Shown here piece after piece: positions 15,901 through 23,926 of a stretch of 25,268 bases of DNA. The notes below the pieces were generated by a model. That model was not told the origin of the DNA. It ran no database searches and worked only from the letters and a program-made list of their open reading frames with translations. The stretch comes from Tethybacter castelli. Lineage in GTDB: Bacteria; Pseudomonadota; Gammaproteobacteria; Tethybacterales; Tethybacteraceae. Location of the stretch: contig JAZHEJ010000046.1 of the NCBI GenBank assembly GCA_036679665.1, forward strand, positions 1 through 25,268, in the 5' to 3' direction. A program made the translations under genes and the position numbers. Position 1 is the first letter of the stretch; the number at the start of each line of letters is the position of its first letter.

Positions 15901-18223
15901 AATTGGCCGGCGCTGGCAAAAAGCGCAGTCCTCCTGGATAATCATCAAGCTTTTTTTGCAATTGGATTTGACAAAACATATGCGCCAAAACGGGGCGTTG
16001 GGCAGGCCGGATCCGGCGCTTGACGGGCCGTTGCTTGGCAAGTTGCGCGAAGAAGGTGAAGCCATCGATGATCTGGATGAGCGGTTGCGTATTTTTGACA
16101 GTTGGACTAAGCACAACACCAAACCTGAAGACGTTGCCGCCTTGGCCAAGTTGCGAAAGTCGGGCCAACAAGCGTTAGCCGCGGTCAATCAATTGGCGGC
16201 CGATAAAGATGAACTGGCGCAAATTCGCGCCAAGGTCAAATCGCTGATGCGCGCCAACGACGATCTTCTGGCGCCTGATGCCCCGGTTGGCCTGGTGGCC
16301 ACCCGATACTTGAGCGCCTACCAAGCATTCCTAAACGCCACCGCGTTGTTTGCAAAGCTAGGCGGCAAATCGGTCGGTGACAATTTTAAAACGCTCGATG
16401 CGTTTTTAGCGGCGGTAAAAAGCGTTGCGCAACGCCGCGCCGAACTCAGAAGTTGGTGCGGTTGGAACCGCCGCCGCGCCGCCGCCGTCGACCAAGGGTT
16501 AGAGCCGTTGATTGAAGCTTTTGAACAAGGACATATTTCGCGCGCAAAGCTCGCGGACACTTTTGAGACGGCATATTGCGCTTGGTGGTCGCAAGCGGTG
16601 ATAGGCGAAGACGAAGTCTTGCGAACCTTTTCAACGCCCGAGCATACCGCGTTGATCACCAATTATCGTAAGAACGACAGCAAGTTTCAGGACTTGACGG
16701 TGGACTATATAAAGGCAAAAGTGGCGGGGAAATTACCTGCTGAAAACGATGTGGCCCGAAAGTCGTCATGGGGAGTTCTGCGACATGAACTGCAAAAAAA
16801 GAAAAGACATAAGTCGGTAAGGCGGCTGCTTGATGAAATTCCCGATGTTGTGTCCACCCTTACGCCTTGTCTGATGATGTCGCCGCTATCGGTGGCCCAG
16901 TACTTGCCGGCAAATCAAGCCAAGTTCGATGTGGTTATTTTTGACGAAGCATCTCAAATTACCGTTTGGGACGCGATCGGAGCATTGGCGCGGGGTAAGC
17001 AGGTAATCATTGCCGGCGATCCGAAACAAATGCCGCCGACCAACTTTTTTACCCGCACCGATGACGATCCGGACGGCGATATCGATGCCGAAGGCGATCT
17101 TGAAAGTATTTTAGAAGAGATGCTAGGCTCGAGCATTCCGCAACTGGATTTAAATTTGCATTATCGATCGCGGCGCGAAAGCCTGATTACATTTTCCAAT
17201 CATCGATATTACGACGACAAGTTGGTCACTTTTCCGGCGCCGGCACAACCTGATTTGGGCGTGGAGCTCAAAGAATCTGATGGTTTTTATGCCCGCGGCG
17301 GCGCGCGGCATAACGAAGGCGAAGCCAAGGAGATTGTTGCCGAGATCGTGCGGCGGCTAACCCATGAGGATGAAACGGTACGAAACCAATCCATCGGCGT
17401 GGTAACTTTCAATACCGAGCAACAGTCGCTGATCGAAAACCTGCTTGACAAGGCGCGCTCAGAAGATCCTGGCATCGAGTGGGCGTTCGCGCCTGACAGC
17501 GAGGCAGAAACCGTGTTTGTCAAAAACTTGGAAACGGTCCAAGGCGACGAGCGTGACGTGATTTTGTTCAGCATCACCTACGGTCCGGATCGCAATAATC
17601 GCATAACTATGAACTTCGGCCCGTTAAACCGCGACGGCGGTGAGCGCCGATTGAACGTGGCCATGACCAGGTCGCGCGCGAAAATGATGGTGTTTTCCAC
17701 GTTGAATCCGGATATGATCAATTTGTCGCGGACTCAATCCCGGGCGGTGGCAGACCTGAAAGATTTTTTGCGTTACGCCAAAAGCGGGCCTGCGGTGCTA
17801 GGTTCGATGGATCGAGGAACGGTTGGCGATTTTGATTCGCCGTTTGAATCCGCCGTCGCAAGCGCGTTGAGAGATAGCGGCTATGAAGTACATCCTCAAG
17901 TCGGCGTATCGGCTTACCGGATTGACTTAGGAGTGGTGCATCCGGATAAATCGGGCGTGTACCTGGCCGGAGTTGAATGCGACGGCGCCATGTACCACAG
18001 CTCCGCGGTCGCGCGTGAGCGCGATAAGATTCGTCAAGCGGTGCTTGAAGATTTAGGTTGGACGCTGTTTCGAGTTTGGTCGACGGATTGGTGGATTAAC
18101 CGCGCCGGAGCGCTCAAGCAATTGCGTGATTCATTAGATGCATGTCTAAAAGCGGATCGCGCCAATTTTGCTAACCGACAAAAGGTGGACAAATCACTTC
18201 AAGTTGGCCCTGACGGCGCCTAA
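12920..18223 (+). CDS. DUF4011 / SF1 helicase / Vsr-like nuclease giant protein (Hhe-type candidate)
   Basis: A 1767-residue multidomain protein. Residues ~15-130 are a beta-rich N-domain. Residues ~190-300 look like a transglutaminase-like region with C236 (ATCLDT) and H262 (PEGHALVGVW). DUF4011 starts near 390 (LGRLERWKRKLLDLSARNPL). The SF1 helicase core has Walker A GPPGTGKSQT (K712), Walker B VVIFDEASQ (D1342-E1343), AGDPKQMPP, LHYRSR and a C-terminal AMTRSRAK motif. The end carries a Vsr/DUF559-like nuclease with YRIDLGVV and VECDGAMYH (E1686, D1688). Long helical linkers occupy ~740-1250. Helicase-nucleases of this layout include antiphage proteins such as the Hhe type (HEPN, helicase, Vsr). 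I see no HEPN motif. Many relatives carry a C-terminal DUF3320, which seems absent here. Defence against phage is inferred. No partner gene is adjacent. Confidence 0.85.
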   Translation: MDIKESPSEHAPENLSAKLQVKIHSELAEKLNFACYHSSFSFVRELRIENLDTKTALVGLQVSMSATPEFLQPKTWHLDRIAPNRTEVIEDLDVELKSDYFRNLTDSVPGNVIITVTGDGKVLGDQTVPVELLAYNEWGGAGYMPSLLASFSIPNDPAVDQVLRDASLILRKAGKADAIDGYTTKSRMRVWEIASAIYTAISNLNISYAVPPASFERDGQKIRLPSQILNNRLATCLDTTMLFASALEQANLHALVVMPEGHALVGVWLQPESLADVVTDDAEVLRKRIQLDELILIETTLVTKHPAVPFSQAVEEATRLIAADKDDTFHEAVDITLARAHRIKPLGLANEVATDQTKVHQSAEAELGLEEAPSLPDFDQGVEEEQIPDTPLGRLERWKRKLLDLSARNPLLNHRSVKTSLQIICPDPGKLEDTLATGVRIAIKPVPKLEDKIQNNLIAKQSSTQGFDADVAREALTKKTVLVDLSKEELTQRVVQIYRKAQTALQEGGANTLYLGLGFLLWKQNEKAQRRNRAPLILLPVTLERKSVRSGIKMLRHDDDARFNTTLLELLRKDFALDIRGLDQDLPEDDSGIDVKGIWNKVRRAVKDAPGFEVVEDVVLGHFSFAKYLMWQDMSERTDALRESAIVKHLLDTPREPYVSDIPFVKANRVDREFVPADLLTPLPSDSSQLAAIATADRGKDFVLIGPPGTGKSQTISNMIAHLLGKDKTVLFVSEKIAALAVVHRRLEKIGLGRFCLELHSNKASKQDVMKQLRAAWVSPEKSDAEKSWTLLAEQLRDKRDTLNRVVERLHVRRRNGLTAYYAIGKKVNDEPLAAKVAFDWPSADFHDETQLENIREIVRNLGVQDLLEDADIFAELVAHTDWSPQWETQLANCANDLAQTIDELIGASAKLIGAIELAAAERSPSQLASLQVVAQALLSSERDQLSYALDSNGPAMFDHLEDAVARLTKYTQLASELSCSYEPEAWRRLDGEEIGRRWQKAQSSWIIIKLFLQLDLTKHMRQNGALGRPDPALDGPLLGKLREEGEAIDDLDERLRIFDSWTKHNTKPEDVAALAKLRKSGQQALAAVNQLAADKDELAQIRAKVKSLMRANDDLLAPDAPVGLVATRYLSAYQAFLNATALFAKLGGKSVGDNFKTLDAFLAAVKSVAQRRAELRSWCGWNRRRAAAVDQGLEPLIEAFEQGHISRAKLADTFETAYCAWWSQAVIGEDEVLRTFSTPEHTALITNYRKNDSKFQDLTVDYIKAKVAGKLPAENDVARKSSWGVLRHELQKKKRHKSVRRLLDEIPDVVSTLTPCLMMSPLSVAQYLPANQAKFDVVIFDEASQITVWDAIGALARGKQVIIAGDPKQMPPTNFFTRTDDDPDGDIDAEGDLESILEEMLGSSIPQLDLNLHYRSRRESLITFSNHRYYDDKLVTFPAPAQPDLGVELKESDGFYARGGARHNEGEAKEIVAEIVRRLTHEDETVRNQSIGVVTFNTEQQSLIENLLDKARSEDPGIEWAFAPDSEAETVFVKNLETVQGDERDVILFSITYGPDRNNRITMNFGPLNRDGGERRLNVAMTRSRAKMMVFSTLNPDMINLSRTQSRAVADLKDFLRYAKSGPAVLGSMDRGTVGDFDSPFESAVASALRDSGYEVHPQVGVSAYRIDLGVVHPDKSGVYLAGVECDGAMYHSSAVARERDKIRQAVLEDLGWTLFRVWSTDWWINRAGALKQLRDSLDACLKADRANFANRQKVDKSLQVGPDGA

Positions 18224-18285
18224 CCAAGACGATGAATGCTTGCGAAATATCGCCCAAAACCTAGGTTATGTGCCAAGCGGACTAG

Positions 18286-18702
18286 CTAGCCGTCTTCAGG
18301 TTCGCAGCGAAACATCCACGGGGTGCCGAATCGATCGGTTAACTGTCCAAAATGAATGTTGCGAAAAAAGGTTTTCTGCAACTTCATCGTGATGTTGCCG
18401 TCTTGGGCCAAGGCATCAAAAATGCGTTGCGCTTCGCCCAGATCGGTGAAGCACAAGGTAAGCCACATCCCTTGCGGGGGTTTGCGCCGCGCGGGAGGCT
18501 CGTCTGTTCCCATCACCAGCTGGTCGCCGAAAACAAGCTCGGCGTGCATTACTTTGGAGCGCCATTCTTCGGAAGCGCCCATTTTGGCGGCCATATCGTC
18601 AAACATTATCATTACTTCGATTTTGCCGCCTAACAATTCTGCGTAGCAAGTAAAAGCGTCTTCGCAGTTGCCGCCAAAAGAAAGGTAAGAGGTGATTTGC
18701 AT
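18286..18702 (-). CDS. PhnB-like VOC family protein (paralog)
   Basis: From the ATG at 18702, which gives the family-typical N-terminus MQITSYLSFGGNCEDAF, the protein has 138 residues; an upstream start at 18732 would add ten untypical residues. Motifs parallel the copy at 11411-11824: VMHAELVFGDQLVMGTDE, PPQGMWLTLCF, and the C-terminal LQKTFF...FGQLTDRFG with TPWMF. It is a PhnB-like VOC fold of unknown reaction. The two paralogs are diverged (clearly less than half identical by eye) and lie in the same orientation on either side of hyi and the helicase-nuclease gene. Its stop converges on the helicase-nuclease stop with 62 bp between, and its start is divergent from the dioxygenase-like gene. 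Confidence 0.85.
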   Translation of the reverse strand: MQITSYLSFGGNCEDAFTCYAELLGGKIEVMIMFDDMAAKMGASEEWRSKVMHAELVFGDQLVMGTDEPPARRKPPQGMWLTLCFTDLGEAQRIFDALAQDGNITMKLQKTFFRNIHFGQLTDRFGTPWMFRCEPEDG

Positions 18703-18833
18703 AAGTGCAACCTGCGGTGGTGTGATGCGCAAAAGTAAAGGCTTTCAAAGTATACATTAGGAGATTTGCAAAAACATTATTTTTTTAGCCTTGCTGGTTT
18801 AGTACATAATGCAGCTTGGTTTAAACTGAATAC

Positions 18834-19457
18834 GTGATAGTGCGCAAAACACGCCGGCGAGCAATAGCCGGATTGATCGCGGTGATGGGCGGTTTATTTG
18901 CTTGGCGCAAAGTTCAGGCCGTCGGTATAACGCCGGACGCGACCGAAGGGCCGTTTTACCCGTTACCGGCCATGCGATATCCTGATAGCGACAATGATCT
19001 GGTCAAGATCGCGGGTATGGTCAAAGATGCGGGTGGCGAAATCATTAATCTGAAAGGCCGGGTGCTGCGCCAAGATGGAGATCCGGTCGTCGGGGCGCGC
19101 GTGGAAATCTGGCAGTGTGATGTAACCGGCCATTATTTACACACCAGCGATTATGATCCGGTTGATGCCGATCCCGCGTTTCAGGGTTTTGGCCATGATA
19201 TCACGGATGGGCAAGGCAACTATTCGTTTCGTACCATCAAACCGGTTCCGTATGGTTGGCGCACGCCTCACATCCACGTGAAAGTTATCGCAGACCAAAA
19301 AGAACTTCTGACCACCCAGTTTTATATTAAAGGTCACCCGCAAAACCCGCGCGACAGGATATTTCGACGTATGTCAGCTCCACAACGCGAAGCGGTCGAA
19401 ATGACGTTTGCTAAGGTGGCGGGCGTGGCCACGAGCACCGTGCATATCATCGTATAG
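18834..19457 (+). CDS. Secreted intradiol dioxygenase-like protein
   Basis: A 207-residue protein with a GTG start at 18834 (a GTG two codons on is an alternative). The N-terminus TRRRAIAGLIAVMGGLFAW with KVQA resembles a Tat or Sec signal with cleavage near residue 29. The mature part is the intradiol ring-cleavage dioxygenase fold: DATEGPFYP (35-43), GRVLRQDGDPVVGARVEIWQ, then GHYLHTSD with Y101, PVPYGW with Y140, and RTPHIHVKV with H146 and H148. These four residues match the two Tyr and two His non-haem iron ligands of protocatechuate/catechol dioxygenases. Exported members of this family are common; their substrates are mostly unknown. No aromatic-degradation genes are nearby, so substrate is left open. 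Confidence 0.85.
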   Translation: MIVRKTRRRAIAGLIAVMGGLFAWRKVQAVGITPDATEGPFYPLPAMRYPDSDNDLVKIAGMVKDAGGEIINLKGRVLRQDGDPVVGARVEIWQCDVTGHYLHTSDYDPVDADPAFQGFGHDITDGQGNYSFRTIKPVPYGWRTPHIHVKVIADQKELLTTQFYIKGHPQNPRDRIFRRMSAPQREAVEMTFAKVAGVATSTVHIIV

Positions 19458-19786
19458 CAAAATTGATGATTGAGCAAAATATCTAGCCACGTTTAACCAA
19501 GCGGCGTTGGCATTTGGCCGGCCTTGATTGCGGTAGATAGCTGATAAACGGTTATTGAATAATAATCAACCTTATGTCGAATGTGTGCTTGGAAATAAAT
19601 GTCCTATTTTGCCGATCCACTATAAACGTTTATTACGTTTGTTGGGTATTTTTGGTACTAGCTATCTTTAGTCCTCCGTGTTTGAGCGCCTACCGGTACT
19701 CGTAGCGTGTTGTTTTTTTAAAGTATCGATCAGTACAGATGATTAAATAATCAAAAATAAATAATTAGAATTACAATTTTAAGATT
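19458..19786. other. 329-bp intergenic region upstream of the autotransporter gene
   Basis: No gene is supported here. The last ~80 bases before the autotransporter ATG are strongly AT-rich and probably hold its promoter, but no consensus -35/-10 pair with correct spacing stands out. A short palindrome TACCGGTA lies within the middle part. No terminator for the dioxygenase-like gene was recognised. Confidence 0.5.
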
Positions 19787-22507
19787 ATGAAATTAATTTA
19801 TAAAGTAACTTGCGGTATTTTCTTTACTTGTTTGTGCAATACGGTACTGGCTCAAGGGATGGAAGTGCCTCCTGCAATAAATACATTAAGAGGTGGAGAC
19901 GGAGCGCTATTAATAATTTGGAATGATCCGGCAGACGATTTAGACGCTGTATCTGTTCCCGCCGGGTACCAGGTGGTGGTAACGCGGGACGGAATGTCGT
20001 TTGACATAACAGGAACTGCCTGCGCAGATGCGGCGACTGCAGTCGTCACCCAATGTTTGTTGACCGGCCTTGTCGCGGGCTCATATGCGGCGACGGTGGC
20101 AACCATGCGCGCAAATAACGACATCGGTACCCCGTCAAGTTCAAGAAGCGCCGTTGTGACGACGGGCCCGCAACTTGAAACTGAAATAATAAACGCGGTC
20201 TATAATCCCGATAACGGGCGAGTGACCGTAACATGGAGGTATACCCAAGACTTCAGCTCGGTAGACATACGGCTATTTGAAATTCGTATATATACTGACG
20301 GCACGACATTTTTTGGTCAAAACGGTAATGCCGGCGTCTCTGATATTGCGCCTTGTGGTGGAATTGGAAATCGATGCCGACAGTTTAGCCAAGTATATTC
20401 ACACACGATAAACGCAGCTGCGCTTACATCGGGTATATACCAGATTGTGACCGAGTTTGCTTATTTGAATCCGGTCTCTAATAGAAATAGTTTTACGCGC
20501 ACCCCACCTGCAGACGTGAGAAAATTTAGGGTGGGACCGGAGCAAACGCCGCAAGTAACTTTAAATTTAGTTTCGGATACACTGAATATAGCGTGGGTTG
20601 ATCCGGATGATGCAAGCGACCCGGCGGTCAAAACGGGCTACGATGTTGTAGTTACCAGGGATGGCGGGACATCGGTTGATATTTCCGGTAGTTCTTGCGC
20701 AACTGTCGCCACAACTCCTAGTGCCACTAGCTGTTCGCTAAGTCTTACGAGTGTGGGCGTTTTCGAGGTGACGGTAGCGACCATCCGCAATTTTGAGGGG
20801 CCTGGCCAAAGAGCCGCTCCGCAAACGCTTGCCGTTTCCGAAGATCCGCCGCAAGTATCTATATCCTTAGACTCGGATATATTGACCATAGAGTGGATTG
20901 ATCCGCCGGATATAGGAGATCCTGCGTCAATTACAGGCTACGATGTTGTGGTTATGCTTGACGGAGAACTGTTTGACATAACTGGTACTACCTGCCAAGA
21001 TGTTGCTTTAGATGCTCGTGCCACTAGCTGCACGCTAGAAGAAGCAAGTGTGGGCGATTATGATGTGACGGTAACGACCTTACGCGACGTGGGACCTGGC
21101 CAGACTTCCGATTTGGCAATGATTACCGTAGACGAAACTAATGAGATTGAAGCGTCGGCCAGCTTGCTTGGCGATGTGGGTCAGAACTTGGTCGGTCAGC
21201 TAGTTGATAGCATCGGTGATCGATTGGGCTCCGGAGGAAGATCTGCGGCGGCGAACGGCTCATCTTTTATCTCGCTGGGCGGCAAGGTGCTGACTTTCGA
21301 CGAATCTATCAACACGCTTGCTGATTCTAGTCGTGAGTTGGACCTGAACGAGCCTGAGACATTTCGCGAATTGCTTGGTCGCAATGCGGTTTCGTTCGGT
21401 TTGTCAGGCGGCGGCGGCGGAGCCGGGTCAAGCACATTATGGGGGCGCGCCGATCTGCAGCGATTCGAAGGTCGTACCAAGGACGACACCACGGCATATG
21501 ACGGCGATTTGTTTTCAGGTACGCTAGGTTATGATTTTCAGATGTCTTCGCGCGCGTTGATAGGGGTGGGTGTAACCGCTAGCACCGGCGACGGTACAGT
21601 GGGCGCAAGCAGTTCGGACATCTCAATGTTCACGGTGCATCCGTATATACGCTATACGTTAAGTGAGACCACCGATGTGTGGGGACAGGTCGGTTACGGA
21701 AACGGCGATCTGAAGCTGACCGATAGTGAAGGAGCGGTGATCAGCGACGAGGATTTTGAGTTGGGTTTTGCGGCGATAGGTGGCCGTACCGAGCTGTCAT
21801 TTATCGACGATTCAAATATCGCGCTGGTGTTTAAAGAAGACGCTCAGGTTGTGAACATAAAAGGCAAACGCGATTCGCGGCTCGATTCGGACAGCTGGCG
21901 GGTACGGATGGGTCTGGAAGCGAGCATGATGCACGATTTGCCGGAAGGCGGCGTGTTGCAACCGTCAGCTGAGCTGGGAGTACGCTACGACGGAGGCGAC
22001 ACTCAAGAAGGCCTGGGTGTGTATACCGGAGCGTCGTTGCGGATGGAAGATGCGGCTACGGGACTTACGATTGAAGGGCGCGGCAGTATTTTGTTGGCGC
22101 ACCATGAATCGTCGAAGCAACAGTGGAATATCGGCGGGATCGTAAGCTTTGATGTTGGGACGGTGGGTCGCGGACTTGCGATATCGGTTGAGCCGTCGTA
22201 CGGCGCGGCTGTGGTATCAGACCATGCTTTATGGTCGGACAAATTGGAAGTGGCCGACCATGAGAATAATTCACGCTTGCTTACGACGGTAGGGTACGGT
22301 GCCGGTGCACTAGGCGGCATAGCTTCGGTCACGCCATACGGCAGGTTGGAGCTAGGCGGAAATATCCGCAAAATGCGTGAGGGATTGTTGATGGAGTTAT
22401 CATCCGAAAAGCTGCGTCTTGATATATATGCTGAGCAACAAATCGCTCAAGAAGTTGAAAGTCGAACCGAAAATTCGGTCAATTTAAAACTGGCGTTGGA
22501 TTTCTAG
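19787..22507 (+). CDS. Autotransporter-like outer-membrane protein with FN3-like repeats
   Basis: A 906-residue protein. Residues 1-22 form a signal peptide ending TVLA before QG. Residues ~24-455 are four fibronectin-type-III-like modules, recognisable by repeated cores such as IIWNDPADD, NIAWVDPDD and IEWIDPPD, each followed by GYxVVVxxDG and a Cys pair (SGSSCATV...TSCSL). The Cys pair probably forms a disulfide in the periplasm or outside. A Gly-rich linker (SGGGGGAGSS, ~535-545) leads to a ~360-residue beta-barrel starting at TLWGRADLQRFEG and ending LKLALDF, with the terminal Phe needed for outer-membrane assembly. This is type V-type secretion architecture, with the FN3 part as likely surface passenger for adhesion or sugar binding. 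No catalytic motif is seen. The gene ends 8 bp from the uxaC stop. Confidence 0.85.
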   Translation: MKLIYKVTCGIFFTCLCNTVLAQGMEVPPAINTLRGGDGALLIIWNDPADDLDAVSVPAGYQVVVTRDGMSFDITGTACADAATAVVTQCLLTGLVAGSYAATVATMRANNDIGTPSSSRSAVVTTGPQLETEIINAVYNPDNGRVTVTWRYTQDFSSVDIRLFEIRIYTDGTTFFGQNGNAGVSDIAPCGGIGNRCRQFSQVYSHTINAAALTSGIYQIVTEFAYLNPVSNRNSFTRTPPADVRKFRVGPEQTPQVTLNLVSDTLNIAWVDPDDASDPAVKTGYDVVVTRDGGTSVDISGSSCATVATTPSATSCSLSLTSVGVFEVTVATIRNFEGPGQRAAPQTLAVSEDPPQVSISLDSDILTIEWIDPPDIGDPASITGYDVVVMLDGELFDITGTTCQDVALDARATSCTLEEASVGDYDVTVTTLRDVGPGQTSDLAMITVDETNEIEASASLLGDVGQNLVGQLVDSIGDRLGSGGRSAAANGSSFISLGGKVLTFDESINTLADSSRELDLNEPETFRELLGRNAVSFGLSGGGGGAGSSTLWGRADLQRFEGRTKDDTTAYDGDLFSGTLGYDFQMSSRALIGVGVTASTGDGTVGASSSDISMFTVHPYIRYTLSETTDVWGQVGYGNGDLKLTDSEGAVISDEDFELGFAAIGGRTELSFIDDSNIALVFKEDAQVVNIKGKRDSRLDSDSWRVRMGLEASMMHDLPEGGVLQPSAELGVRYDGGDTQEGLGVYTGASLRMEDAATGLTIEGRGSILLAHHESSKQQWNIGGIVSFDVGTVGRGLAISVEPSYGAAVVSDHALWSDKLEVADHENNSRLLTTVGYGAGALGGIASVTPYGRLELGGNIRKMREGLLMELSSEKLRLDIYAEQQIAQEVESRTENSVNLKLALDF
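20549..21148 (+). repeat. Two consecutive 300-bp FN3-like repeat units
   Basis: Unit one (20549-20848) and unit two (20849-21148) begin with the same word CCGCAAGTA exactly 300 bp apart and stay co-linear. Shared words include GGCTACGATGTTGT and GTGCCACTAGCTG. Each unit encodes 100 residues. Divergence is substantial, so the duplication is old, but the register has been kept exactly. Confidence 0.8.
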
Positions 22508-22515
22508 CTTACCGC

Positions 22516-23922
22516 TCACAATTTATAAGCCGCGCGCGCCAAATTGGTGGTCAGGTCCGTAATAAGTTCAAAGGCTTCGTCTTCAGCCAATCTGCCGGAC
22601 ATGACCAGCTCGGCCAAAAATCCGGCATCCACCCTGCGCGCCACATCATGACGCGCGGGTATTGAGCAAAAAGCGCGAGTATCGTCATTGAAGCCCACGG
22701 TGTTGTAAAATCCGGCGGTTTCGGTTACCAGTTCACGATACCGTCGCATGCCGTCTGCGCTGTCGAAGAACCACCAGGCGGGGCCTAGACGAAGCGTGGG
22801 GTACGCGCCGGCCAACGGCGCAAGTTCACGGCCGTAGGCGGTTTCATCCAGCGTAAACAGGATCAAGGTTAAATTTGGGTTTTGCCCGACATCGTCCAGT
22901 AATGGCTTTAGGCCTTCAACATAATTAATCGGCCTAGGTATGTCAAAGCCCTTATCCGGGCCGAATGCGGCCAAGATGCCCGGGGCGTGGTTGCGGCACG
23001 AACCCGGGTGCAGCTGCATAACCATCTTGTCATCGACGCTCATGCGCGCCATTTCCAGTAGCATATGGCCGCGAAACAATTCCGCTTCGTCAGCGGTGAT
23101 TATCCCGCGCAGCGCTTTGTCGTACAGATTTTTTACTTCTGTCGTATTCAGTTTGCAGGTGCGAGCGGTCGGATGACCGTGGTCGGTTGCCTTCGCGCCT
23201 TGAGCGCGAAAAAATTTCCGCCGGGCCCGATGCGCGTTTAGATAACCGTCCCAGGTTGTCACCGCTTCGCCGGTAAGTTCGCCTAGCACATTGACATTGG
23301 TGATGAAATCCGGGTGTTCCGGATCGATAACCGCATCCGGACGGTAAGTGGTGATAATGCGCGCCGACCAGTTTGATGCACGCAAAGCCTGATGGTGGCT
23401 AAGCGTATCGGTGGCGCTTTCGGTTGTCGCCAATACTTCGATATTGAATTGATCGAACAAATTCCGCGGCAGAAATTCTTCTTGGGTGAGACATTCATTG
23501 ATGTGCGCATAGTAGGAGTCGGCGTTGGCCAGCGTAAGGCGCTCATTTAGACCGAACAATTCTTGAAAAACATGATCCAGCCACAGCCGCGACGGAGTTC
23601 CTCTAAACAAGTGGTAATGGTTGGCGAACAGACGCCAGATCTCGAGATTATCGCTTTGAACTTGAGTGCCGTCGCAACGCGGTATTCCCAGTTGATCAAG
23701 GCTGATTCCCTGCGACACCAGCATGCGCAACAGATAGTGATCAGGGATGATCAGAAGTTCAGTGGCGTTGGCAAACGGTTTATTGGCGGTAAACCAGGCC
23801 GGATTTACATGTCCGTGCGGGCTGATAATCGGTGCAGCGCGCACCGTGTCATACAACCGTCGCGCAATGCCACGGGTCGAAGGTTCCGGCGGTAACAGCC
23901 GATTTTCATCAAGCAATGGCAT
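22516..23922 (-). CDS. uxaC: Glucuronate (uronate) isomerase
   Basis: A 468-residue protein matching the UxaC family in length and motifs: an N-terminal PIISPHGHVN with metal-binding H36 and H38 (amidohydrolase fold), DHYLLRML, VDDKMVMQLHPGSCRNH and FCSIPARHDVARR near the end. It interconverts D-glucuronate/D-fructuronate (and D-galacturonate/D-tagaturonate), the first intracellular step of uronate breakdown. The ATG lies four bases after the stop of the Gfo/Idh gene on the minus strand, with AAGG inside that gene's end as ribosome site, so the two are cotranscribed. It converges tail to tail with the autotransporter gene. Confidence 0.95.
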   Translation of the reverse strand: MPLLDENRLLPPEPSTRGIARRLYDTVRAAPIISPHGHVNPAWFTANKPFANATELLIIPDHYLLRMLVSQGISLDQLGIPRCDGTQVQSDNLEIWRLFANHYHLFRGTPSRLWLDHVFQELFGLNERLTLANADSYYAHINECLTQEEFLPRNLFDQFNIEVLATTESATDTLSHHQALRASNWSARIITTYRPDAVIDPEHPDFITNVNVLGELTGEAVTTWDGYLNAHRARRKFFRAQGAKATDHGHPTARTCKLNTTEVKNLYDKALRGIITADEAELFRGHMLLEMARMSVDDKMVMQLHPGSCRNHAPGILAAFGPDKGFDIPRPINYVEGLKPLLDDVGQNPNLTLILFTLDETAYGRELAPLAGAYPTLRLGPAWWFFDSADGMRRYRELVTETAGFYNTVGFNDDTRAFCSIPARHDVARRVDAGFLAELVMSGRLAEDEAFELITDLTTNLARAAYKL

Positions 23923-23926
23923 GCGC

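Noticed and set aside
13597..17577. Many antisense open frames of 60-158 codons inside the helicase-nuclease gene
   Set aside because: They overlap a continuous 1767-codon gene with clear motifs, and their translations are Ser/Ala/Arg-rich, typical shadows of GC-rich coding DNA.
18168..18392. Plus-strand 74-codon frame that could extend the helicase-nuclease with a missing C-terminal domain
   Set aside because: It overlaps the VOC gene, shows no DUF3320-like pattern and would need a frameshift.
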